A DNA stretch of 64,000 nucleotides from Tabrizicola sp. (GTDB taxonomy: Bacteria > Pseudomonadota > Alphaproteobacteria > Rhodobacterales > Rhodobacteraceae), in the NCBI RefSeq assembly GCF_022842145.1, contig NZ_JALHQD010000003.1, positions 1 to 64,000 of the forward strand. The letters run 5' to 3'. Positions 47,005 through 53,855 of the stretch are shown here, piece by piece. The translations under genes and the position numbers were made by a program. The stretch's first letter is position 1, and each line of letters opens with the position of its first letter. The notes beneath the pieces were generated by a model. That model saw only the letters and a program-made list of their open reading frames with translations, searched no databases and was not told where the DNA came from.

Positions 47005-47040
47005 GGCCCCCGCATCGCTTCCGGATGCGGGGGCCTTTTT
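47005..47040 (+). terminator. Rho-independent terminator after paralogue C
   Basis: 12-bp perfect stem GGCCCCCGCATC / GATGCGGGGGCC with a seven-base loop followed by five T. Textbook form, and it may also serve the convergent gene. Confidence 0.92.
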
Positions 47041-47045
47041 CCATT

Positions 47046-47930
47046 TTACAGACCGTTGATCGGGACCTTCAGATAGCGCTTGCCGTCTTCATCGGGTGGC
47101 GGCAGGTCGCCGCCGCGCATGTTGACCTGCAGGGACGGTATGATCAGCTTCGGCATCGCGAGGGTCTTGTCCCGCGCGGTGCGCATTTCGACGAACTCCG
47201 CGCGCGTGCGGTCCCCGCCGACGTGGATGTTATGCGCGCGCTCTTCCCCCACGGTGGTTTCCCACCGGATGTCGCGGCCATTGGGGCCGTAGTCGTGGCA
47301 CATGAAAAGCCGCATCTCGTCGGGCAATGACAGCACCTTCTGGATGCTGTCGTAAAGCTGACCGGCATCGCCGCCCGGGAAGTCCGCACGGGCCGAGCCG
47401 CCATCGGGCATGAAGAGCGTGTCGCCGACGAAGGCCGCGTCGCCCATGACATGCGTCATGCAGGCGGGGGTGTGGCCGGGCGTGTGCACGGCAAGGCAGG
47501 TCATCCCACCGATCCGGTAGCTGTCGCCGTCGTCAAACAGGCGGTCGAACTGGCTGCCGTCGCGCTGGAACTCGGTCCCCTCGTTGAAGACCTTGCCGAA
47601 GGTGTCCTGCACCACGGTGATGTTGCGGCCGATGCCGATCTTGCCGCCAAGCTGGCGCTGGATGTAAGGCGCGGCCGAAAGGTGGTCGGCGTGGACATGC
47701 GTCTCGATCAGCCATTCAAGCGTCAGGCCCGATTCCCGCACATGGGCGATCAGCTCGTCGGCGTGGTCGTAGGTGATGCGCCCGGCGGCATAGTCGATGT
47801 CCATGACTGAGTCGACGATGGCGCAGGCGGTCGAGTGCGGGTCCTTCACCACGTAGCTGATGGTGTTGGTGGCGGGATCGAAGAAACCTTTCACTTCGGG
47901 CTTTACGGACAGATCAACCTTGATGGTCAT
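47046..47930 (-). CDS. MBL-fold metallo-hydrolase, persulfide dioxygenase/Blh-like
   Basis: 294 residues. Metallo-beta-lactamase fold with ligands His78, His80, Asp82 and His83 (THVHADHLS), His153 (TPGHTP), Asp170 (FVGDTLF) and His212. Closest by pattern to the ETHE1/Blh persulfide dioxygenase group, which oxidise glutathione persulfide to sulfite with one iron. Lies last in an operon with two YeeE/YedE sulfur transport proteins, which supports sulfide detoxification. AGGTTCG lies before the ATG. Confidence 0.85.
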   Translation of the reverse strand: MTIKVDLSVKPEVKGFFDPATNTISYVVKDPHSTACAIVDSVMDIDYAAGRITYDHADELIAHVRESGLTLEWLIETHVHADHLSAAPYIQRQLGGKIGIGRNITVVQDTFGKVFNEGTEFQRDGSQFDRLFDDGDSYRIGGMTCLAVHTPGHTPACMTHVMGDAAFVGDTLFMPDGGSARADFPGGDAGQLYDSIQKVLSLPDEMRLFMCHDYGPNGRDIRWETTVGEERAHNIHVGGDRTRAEFVEMRTARDKTLAMPKLIIPSLQVNMRGGDLPPPDEDGKRYLKVPINGL

Positions 47931-47945
47931 GCGAACCTCCGTTTG

Positions 47946-48377
47946 TCAGGCTGGCTTGCGCGCAGGAAAGCGGCCTTGCAGCACGCGAGCCACAAGAAGG
48001 CCGCCGATCAGGGCGGCCAGGAACAGGAACACGGTCGGATCTCCGGTGCCAAGCGCCGGAAGCGCGCCACCCGGGCAGAAGCCCGCGATCCCCCAGCCCA
48101 CCCCGAAGGTGGCGGAGCCGAGGACGAGGCGGCGGTCGATTATGCGGGTGTCGGGCAACTGGAAACCCGGTGCCATCGCCGGGGCAGGGCGGCGGAAGAC
48201 CAGCCGGTAGCCGGGGATCGCGACGCCAAGTGCGCCCGCCATGACGAAGGCCAGGCTTGGGTCCCAGGTGCCGGCGATGTCGAAGAAGTTCAGCACCTTG
48301 GCCGGGTTGATCATGCCGGAAATCGTGATTCCGAGACCGAAGACCAGGCCGATGGCGAAGGCGGACAGCAAGCGCAT
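47946..48377 (-). CDS. YeeE/YedE family sulfur transport protein (DUF6691-like half)
   Basis: 143 residues with four or so membrane helices. GLGITISGMINPAKVLNFFD is the family's N-terminal signature, and GIAGFCPGGALPALG carries the conserved Cys thought to relay sulfur (thiosulfate or persulfide) across the membrane. The ATG shares one base with the stop of the upstream half (TGATG), so the two are made together and probably form a heterodimer equal to one full YeeE. Confidence 0.88.
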   Translation of the reverse strand: MRLLSAFAIGLVFGLGITISGMINPAKVLNFFDIAGTWDPSLAFVMAGALGVAIPGYRLVFRRPAPAMAPGFQLPDTRIIDRRLVLGSATFGVGWGIAGFCPGGALPALGTGDPTVFLFLAALIGGLLVARVLQGRFPARKPA

Positions 48378-48811
48378 CACCAGCCCCCCAGCACATGTCG
48401 GATGACGAATACGGTGGCGATGGCGGTGGCCATGAACGAGGCCGTGGCCACCAGCGACCGGCGCGAGAAACGCGCGATGCCGCAGACCCCGTGGCCGGAG
48501 GTGCAACCGCCGCCGTAGCTGACGCCGACGCCGACGATCATCCCACCCAGGACGACGCCCCAGTTCGGGACCGGCAGATCGATCACCGGCAGCTCGCCCA
48601 CAAGCACAAGCCAGACGAGCGGTCCGGCGGCCATTCCGGCGATGATCGCGGCCCGCAGCGACCAGTCGGTCGGATCATCGAACCGCAACAGACCGCCCAG
48701 GATGCCGGTAGCACCCAGGATCCGGCCATGTAACGCCATCAGAAGAACGGCTGCGAGGCCGATCAGGGCGCCTCCCCCCAGTGAAGCCCAGGGGGTAAAA
48801 GCTGTTTCCAT
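48377..48811 (-). CDS. YeeE/YedE family sulfur transport protein (first half)
   Basis: 144 residues, four membrane helices. ALHGRILGATGILGGLL and the glycine/cysteine motif VSYGGGCTSGHGVCGIARFS are the signature of the YeeE N-terminal half; Cys in GGGCTSGHGVCG is the conserved one. Works with the downstream 143-residue protein. The upstream DUF2892 gene ends seven bases before it. Confidence 0.9.
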   Translation of the reverse strand: METAFTPWASLGGGALIGLAAVLLMALHGRILGATGILGGLLRFDDPTDWSLRAAIIAGMAAGPLVWLVLVGELPVIDLPVPNWGVVLGGMIVGVGVSYGGGCTSGHGVCGIARFSRRSLVATASFMATAIATVFVIRHVLGGW

Positions 48812-48818
48812 GTAACCC

Positions 48819-49022
48819 TCAGATCCTGCAGGTGTTGATCCCCACCAGCCGGTAGAGCGGGCAGAAACCCACCGCGGCGGTGCCCAGCATGATGACACCA
48901 ACTGCGGCCGCTGCCCAGACCATCCAGCCCGAGAACCAACCCAGAGCGAACGCTCCAGCCAGCGCAAGGATCCCGATCAGCGCGCGCAATGCCCGATCCG
49001 CCGTTCCAACATTTCGTCCCAT
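48819..49022 (-). CDS. DUF2892 small membrane protein
   Basis: 67 residues: MGRNVGTADRALRALIG amphipathic start, two membrane helices, and the end GFCPLYRLVGINTC. This matches DUF2892, the membrane part of YgaP-like rhodaneses, common in sulfur operons. The ATG at 49022 has AAGGAGAG upstream, and this site lies in a hairpin (see the stem at 49027-49055). Confidence 0.88.
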   Translation of the reverse strand: MGRNVGTADRALRALIGILALAGAFALGWFSGWMVWAAAAVGVIMLGTAAVGFCPLYRLVGINTCRI

Positions 49023-49026
49023 GTCC

Positions 49027-49055
49027 AACTCTCCTTCTTTTGGATGAGGAGAGTT
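49027..49055 (-). promoter_or_regulatory. Hairpin masking the ribosome site of the sulfur operon
   Basis: On the minus strand AACTCTCCT pairs perfectly with AGGAGAGTT (9 bp, 11-base loop), burying the AAGGAGAG ribosome site of the DUF2892 gene. This could limit translation of the operon until unfolded. Between crp and the gene there is also GTGAC-TAG-GTCAC at 49081-49093, which spans the crp stop codon. Confidence 0.55.
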
Positions 49056-49084
49056 TCGCACGGCAGGCCAACGCCTGTCGGTGA

Positions 49085-49741
49085 CTAGGTCACAGAGCGC
49101 GCCAATTGTTCCAGCCCGGTACGCTGGGCGATGCGGATCTCCCCCCGCGCGGTTTCCACCCAGCCCCGGCGCTGGAATTCGCCCAGGGTCCGGGAGATGA
49201 CTTCGCGGGCGGTGCCGAGTTCGACCGCGAGGGCCTGGTGCGTGGCGTGGATGACTTCGTTCTGTTCCAGCGCCAGCAGGCGTTCGGCGAGGCGGACGTC
49301 GATGCGCTGGAAGACGATGTCATCGATCAGCGCGAAGAGATCGGCGATGCGGCGGGAATAGGCGCGGAAGACGAAGGTGCGGAACTGGACGGAACGGCCG
49401 GTCAGGTCGTCGAAGGCGGGGCGGGGGATGGCGACGGCCTCGACATCGGTCTCGGCGATGCCTTCGGCGGCATAGTCCTCGTCCGCCAGCATGCAGGCGG
49501 TGGTCAGGATGCAGCTTTCTCCGGCATGGACGCGGTAGAGAAACACTTCGCGCCCGGTGTCCGAGACCTGCTGGACGCGCACGCTTCCGGCCAGAAGCAG
49601 CAGCATGTTCTGCGCGTGCTGGCCGACTTCGAATACCCGGGTTCCGGCGGGCAGATGGACGACCCGGCTGCGCGTCTGCAGATCCGAGGCGATGTCGGCG
49701 GGCAGGGTGCGGAGTTCGGCGAAGCGCTGGGTCCAGGACAT
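49085..49741 (-). CDS. Crp/Fnr family transcriptional regulator
   Basis: 218 residues. N-terminal cyclic-nucleotide-binding fold (GTRVFEVGQHAQNMLLLLAG) and C-terminal Crp-type helix-turn-helix (GTAREVISRTLGEFQRRGWV). One cysteine pair (ESCILTTACM) lies in the effector domain. There is no FNR-type cysteine cluster at the N-terminus. Sits 62 bases before the sulfur genes and is probably their regulator, in place of the ArsR-type BigR/SqrR seen elsewhere. It starts right at the stop of the DMGDH-like gene. Confidence 0.9.
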   Translation of the reverse strand: MSWTQRFAELRTLPADIASDLQTRSRVVHLPAGTRVFEVGQHAQNMLLLLAGSVRVQQVSDTGREVFLYRVHAGESCILTTACMLADEDYAAEGIAETDVEAVAIPRPAFDDLTGRSVQFRTFVFRAYSRRIADLFALIDDIVFQRIDVRLAERLLALEQNEVIHATHQALAVELGTAREVISRTLGEFQRRGWVETARGEIRIAQRTGLEQLARSVT

Positions 49742-52174
49742 CTAGGCGCGAATCCGGGCCCCGGTCGGGTCGTAGATCGGGTCCAGCGTGACCTCGGCCG
49801 GGGTCTCTTCCCCCGCGATGACCAAAGCGTAGCGGCCCTGGTTCACCCAGTCGTGGGTGACACCCTGGTCGTTCCTGACGTAGCCGTAGCCGATGCTTTT
49901 CCCGATGCTGTAGCCGTAGCCGCCAGAGGTCAGGTAGCCCACGGGTTGGCCGTCGCGCAGAATGGTCTCGCGGCCGACCAGGACAGCCGTCGGGTCGGCG
50001 ACGGTGAAGCCGGCGAAAAGCTTTGGCAGCGGCTGTGCCTGCCGCGCGATCAGCGCCTCGCGCCCGAGGAAGGGGAGGCCGGATTTCAGCTTGACCGCCC
50101 AGCCAAGGCCCGCCTCGAAGGGCGTGTCGTTCGGCGTGATGTCCGAGGACCAGGCGCGGTAGCCCTTTTCCAGCCGCAGGGATTCCAGCGCGCGGTAACC
50201 CACGGGTTTCAGCTGTGGATCGGCAGCCATCAGGGCGTCGTAGACGGTGCCGAGGGCGGCAATCGGGACGTGCAGCTCCCAGCCCAGTTCACCGACGTAG
50301 GTGACGCGGAGGGCGCGGACCGGGGTGCCTGCGATGGTGATCTCTCGGACCGACCCGAAGGGCAGGGCGGTGTCCGAGACGTCCGCCGAGGTAACCTGCG
50401 ACAGGATGTCGCGTGCCCTGGGGCCCATCAGCGACAGCGTGCCCCAGTCTTCGGTGACGTCCTTGAACGTGGTGCCCTGGGCGGGCAGGTGGTCGGAGAT
50501 CCAGCCGAAGTCATGGGTCCGAAAGCCGGTGCCGGTCACGATGTAGAAGTGGTTGTCGCTCAGCCTTGCGACGGTCAGGTCGCATTCGATCCCGCCGCGC
50601 GAGTTCAGAAGCTGGGTGTAGGTCAGCCGCCCCACGTCCCGCGCGACCCGGTTGGCGCAGATCGCCTCCAGCGCCTCGGCCGCCTTGGGGCCGGACAGTT
50701 CGTATTTGGCAAAAGAGGATTGGTCGAAGACCCCGGCGTGGGCGCGGACGTGCAGGTGTTCCTGCCCCACCGCGTCGAACCAGTTCTGGCGGCCCATCGA
50801 GTAGACATCCTTCGGCTCCACCCCCGGCGGGGCGAACCAGTTCGGGCGCTCCCACCCCAGTTTCGAGCCGAAGACCGCCCCAGCGGTCTTGAGACGGTCG
50901 TACAGCGGCGAGACGATGCGCGGGCGGCCCGAGGTGTATTCCTCATGCGGGAAGGCGACGGTGTAGTGCTTGCCGTAAGCCTCCAGCGTGCGTTCGGCGA
51001 CCCAGGTGCGGTCGCGGTGGAGGCTGGAGAAGCGCCGGATGTCGACCGCCCAGAGATCCAGGGGGGCTTCGCCCTTCATCACCCATTCGGCCAAAACCCA
51101 TCCCGCGCCGCCCCCGCTGGCAATGCCAAAGGCGTTGAAGCCCGCCCCCACATACATGTTCGCGCATTCCGGCGCCGGGCCGAGGATGAAGTTGCCGTCC
51201 GGCGTGAAGCTTTCCGCGCCGTTGATCATCTGTTTGACGCCGACCTCGGCCAGCGCGGGAATGCGGGCGATGGCCTGTTCCAGATGCTGGCCGAAATGAT
51301 CGTAATCGTCGTCAAACAGCCGGAACTCCCAGTTCTCGGGGATGTCGCCGGTGACCCAGCCCTGCGGGTTCGGCTCGTAGCCGCCCATGACCAGACCGCC
51401 GACCTCTTCCTTGAAGTAGGTGCGGCGATCGGGATCGCGCAGGGTCGCTGCATCGAGGGAAAGGCCGGGGATCTTCTCGGTCACGATGTACTGGTGCTTC
51501 ACGGGGTGCAGCGGCACCGCCACCCCGGCCATCGCACCGATCTGCCGGGCCCACATGCCACCGCAATTCACGACCGTCTCGCAGGCGATGTCGCCTTCGG
51601 TGGTCTCGACATGGGTGATCCTGTCGCCGGCGATCTTGAAGCCGGTGACCCGGACGCCTTCGACGATCTTTGCCCCATGCATCCGCGCGCCTTTGGCGAG
51701 GCTCTGCGTGATATCCGACGGGCTTGCCTGCCCGTCCGTGGGCAACCAGGAAGCACCGATCAGGTCCGAGGTGTCCATCAGTGGCCACATCCGCTTGACC
51801 TCGTCCGGGCCGATCAGATCCATCTCCATGCCGAAGCTTTTCGCCGTCGTGGCCAGGCGCCTGAATTCCGTCCAGCGGTCGGGCGTGGTGGCAAGACGCA
51901 GGCAGCCGGTCATTTTCCAGCCGGTATCAAGGCCCGTCTCGGCGGCCAGGCCCTTGTAGAGGTCGACCGAATACTTGAGCACCTTGGTGATCGAGGCCGA
52001 GGAGCGGAGTTGCCCGACAAGGCCTGCCGCATGCCAGGTCGACCCCGAGGTCACCTTTCCCTGCTCCAGCAGGATCACGTCGGCCTTGTGGTCGCGCGCA
52101 AGGTGGTAGGCGGTCGAGCAGCCGATGATCCCGCCGCCGATGACAACGATCTGGGCTTGTGCAGGAAGTGTCAT
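49742..52174 (-). CDS. FAD-dependent oxidoreductase with GcvT domain (dimethylglycine/sarcosine dehydrogenase-like)
   Basis: 810 residues, the usual length. N-terminal DAO domain with FAD loop IVVIGGGIIGCSTAYHLA (about 9-26) and STWHAAGLVGQL, whose His is the flavin-attachment position in DMGDH/SarDH. A C-terminal aminomethyltransferase-like domain (about 430-810) would pass the one-carbon unit to tetrahydrofolate. Demethylates N-methylated glycines or related osmolytes; the exact substrate is unknown. It abuts the crp gene, though no direct link to sulfur is known. Confidence 0.9.
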   Translation of the reverse strand: MTLPAQAQIVVIGGGIIGCSTAYHLARDHKADVILLEQGKVTSGSTWHAAGLVGQLRSSASITKVLKYSVDLYKGLAAETGLDTGWKMTGCLRLATTPDRWTEFRRLATTAKSFGMEMDLIGPDEVKRMWPLMDTSDLIGASWLPTDGQASPSDITQSLAKGARMHGAKIVEGVRVTGFKIAGDRITHVETTEGDIACETVVNCGGMWARQIGAMAGVAVPLHPVKHQYIVTEKIPGLSLDAATLRDPDRRTYFKEEVGGLVMGGYEPNPQGWVTGDIPENWEFRLFDDDYDHFGQHLEQAIARIPALAEVGVKQMINGAESFTPDGNFILGPAPECANMYVGAGFNAFGIASGGGAGWVLAEWVMKGEAPLDLWAVDIRRFSSLHRDRTWVAERTLEAYGKHYTVAFPHEEYTSGRPRIVSPLYDRLKTAGAVFGSKLGWERPNWFAPPGVEPKDVYSMGRQNWFDAVGQEHLHVRAHAGVFDQSSFAKYELSGPKAAEALEAICANRVARDVGRLTYTQLLNSRGGIECDLTVARLSDNHFYIVTGTGFRTHDFGWISDHLPAQGTTFKDVTEDWGTLSLMGPRARDILSQVTSADVSDTALPFGSVREITIAGTPVRALRVTYVGELGWELHVPIAALGTVYDALMAADPQLKPVGYRALESLRLEKGYRAWSSDITPNDTPFEAGLGWAVKLKSGLPFLGREALIARQAQPLPKLFAGFTVADPTAVLVGRETILRDGQPVGYLTSGGYGYSIGKSIGYGYVRNDQGVTHDWVNQGRYALVIAGEETPAEVTLDPIYDPTGARIRA

Positions 52175-52342
52175 TTCCGGGCATCCCTGTTGGCTTCAGC
52201 CGGTCCGAAAGCTTGCCGCGGCCCCGGCTTTCCGCGACAGGTTAGTGCGTGCCGGGGCGGAACAGAAGCCTTCTCTGCGGTCTGGCGCCTGTCACACCTT
52301 TCCACTTGCCCCCAACCTTTGCTGCCATTAAATCAGGGTCAC

Positions 52343-52432
52343 GGAGGCGTGGCTGAGAGGCCGAAAGCACTCGGTTGCTAACTGAGCGTACGGGGAACCG
52401 TACCGTGGGTTCGAATCCCACCGCCTCCGCCA
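52343..52432 (+). tRNA. tRNA-Ser (anticodon GCT)
   Basis: 90 bases. Acceptor arm GGAGGCG/CGCCTCC with encoded CCA, D-arm GGCTGAGAGGCC, anticodon stem ACTCGGTTGCTAACTGAG giving GCT, a long variable arm (GCGTACGGGGAACCGTACC, class II tRNA) and T-arm GTGGGTTCGAATCCCAC. Reads AGC and AGU codons. Confidence 0.97.
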
Positions 52433-52688
52433 CTTTCCTGGTGAAACCGTTTACGTCCAGCTGCGGCCGAGACTACTGCAGCGTCGGAACAACTTGAACA
52501 GGGCTGTATCGGTGAGGTCGCGACGCCCTCATCTGTCCTTATTCGTCGCAACTATTCCCCCGATTTTGACTAAAATGGTCAGGGACCAAACACGCTTTCG
52601 CCACGTTCTCCGGCGAATGACTAACCAGAGGTTAAGAAGCTGACCCTCTGCGATACATTAACGATTGGCATGTCAGGACGACAGAACT
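52433..52688. other. Region between tRNA-Ser and the STAS gene
   Basis: About 250 bases with no gene. A lower-GC part (52550-52660) probably carries the promoter of the STAS gene. No integrase or att-like repeat of the tRNA 3' end was seen here. Confidence 0.4.
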
Positions 52689-53027
52689 ATGCACCCAGAG
52701 GAAGAAATCAACGGCGACCCCGCGATCCTACGGATCCAGGCACCCAGGCTCGATGCCAGCAAGGCGTCGGCGCTTCGCGAGGTTCTGGTCGATCTCATCG
52801 AGGGTGGTCAGCAGTCGATCGTCCTTGACCTTGAAATGGTTGAATTCATGGACAGCGCGGCGCTAAGTGCACTGATCACCGCGGTCAAGAAACTGGGTCC
52901 TTTGGGGACGATTTCGATAGCCTCTGCGCGCTTTCCTGTGGCACGCTTGTTCTCTATAACGAAGATGGATCGGGTATTTCCGATCACGGCAACGGTCGAT
53001 GAGGCGGTCCAGCGCCTGGCCGCATGA
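52689..53027 (+). CDS. STAS-domain anti-sigma factor antagonist (RsbV/SpoIIAA-like)
   Basis: 112 residues. STAS fold with phosphorylatable Ser56 in VEFMDSAALSALI. In partner switching, the dephosphorylated protein binds its kinase/anti-sigma factor and frees a sigma factor. The next gene (14 bases on) encodes the matching ATPase. I choose the ATG at 52689 over an in-frame TTG 24 bases upstream. No sigma factor is adjacent. Confidence 0.9.
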   Translation: MHPEEEINGDPAILRIQAPRLDASKASALREVLVDLIEGGQQSIVLDLEMVEFMDSAALSALITAVKKLGPLGTISIASARFPVARLFSITKMDRVFPITATVDEAVQRLAA

Positions 53028-53040
53028 ATTGAGTGATTGA

Positions 53041-53466
53041 ATGGCGGAAACGCGCTTCCGGGCTGTCAGTCGTGACCTGGAGGCGATCGGACCGGCCGCC
53101 GATGCCCTTCGCCATACCCTGCTTGACGTTCTCGACGAGGAAGGCCTGGCCTGTGTCGAACTGGCCGTCGTGGAGGCGCTGACAAATGCCGTCCGGTTCG
53201 GCACCTCGTCAACCGGGAAGCCGATTGACCTTTATCTGGAGATCGATGACCGAGATGTCGTCATCGAGATCGGGGACGAGACACAGCCCGATCCCGGCTT
53301 GTTCCACGGCGCAGGGCCCGACCGGCTGGATTTCGACCCCTCCGACCGGCAGAGCATCGCCGAAAGCGGACGCGGGTTGTCGCTGATGGTCGTCTCGATG
53401 GATGAGGTCTCGTTGCGCAGGGTGGGGGATCACCTGCGCCTTCGGATGGTGCGCCACCGCCCCTAG
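53041..53466 (+). CDS. Anti-sigma regulatory factor (RsbW-like ATPase/serine kinase)
   Basis: 141 residues with the GHKL ATPase pattern: N-box VVEALTNAVRFG (Asn49), a weakly preserved G1 box DETQPDPG, and ESGRGLSLM as the G2 box. Would phosphorylate the STAS protein encoded just upstream. The target sigma factor is elsewhere. The stop shares a CTAG with the stop of the gene on the other strand. Confidence 0.88.
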   Translation: MAETRFRAVSRDLEAIGPAADALRHTLLDVLDEEGLACVELAVVEALTNAVRFGTSSTGKPIDLYLEIDDRDVVIEIGDETQPDPGLFHGAGPDRLDFDPSDRQSIAESGRGLSLMVVSMDEVSLRRVGDHLRLRMVRHRP

Positions 53467-53855
53467 TTGGCGAAGGCCAGTGCGGCCGCAACGATGCCGG
53501 GCCGCCAGATGGGGCCAGCATTGCCCGCAAGCTCCCAGAGTTGGTCGGCGCGCCTGCGCCCCTCGTCGATGTCCAGCACTCCGGCCTCCACGGCATTGGA
53601 CAGCGCCACCAGAAGCGAAGCGGCCGCCGCAGCATCTGCGGGAGAGGCCGCCAGCCGCGCCTCGGCTTGCCCAAGCGCCTCCGTCGCCTCGGCGGCGAGG
53701 CGCGCGTCCGTGGCAGCCACTCTGGCCCTTTGGACTGCCTCCTGCTCTCCTATGCTCAACCGCTCCAGATGGATGATCGCCACCGTCGACAAGGCCAGGG
53801 CCGCAATCCAGGCAATCTGGCTGCGCGCGCCGATCAGGGCTTCACTGAACTTCAT
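53463..53855 (-). CDS. Hypothetical protein coupled to the BcsA-like gene
   Basis: 130 residues, not recognised. One membrane helix near the N-terminus (IAWIAALALSTVAIIHL), then a long alanine-rich helical region (about 35-100) likely to be a coiled coil. Starts 14 bases inside the glycosyltransferase gene, so it is probably a small partner of it. Confidence 0.68.
   Translation of the reverse strand: MKFSEALIGARSQIAWIAALALSTVAIIHLERLSIGEQEAVQRARVAATDARLAAEATEALGQAEARLAASPADAAAAASLLVALSNAVEAGVLDIDEGRRRADQLWELAGNAGPIWRPGIVAAALAFAN

Noticed and set aside
49081-49093. GTGAC-TAG-GTCAC as a proven Crp/Fnr operator
   Set aside because: It spans the crp stop codon, differs from the consensus spacing, and is recorded only as a possibility.
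49106-52381. 1091-codon open frame on the plus strand
   Set aside because: Antisense to the crp and DMGDH-like genes, with composition typical of a GC-rich shadow and no family similarity seen.
52343-52432. tRNA-Ser as an integration site for a mobile element
   Set aside because: No integrase and no repeated copy of the tRNA 3' end was found in the following sequence; the recombinase relic is 3.3 kb away and of the serine type.
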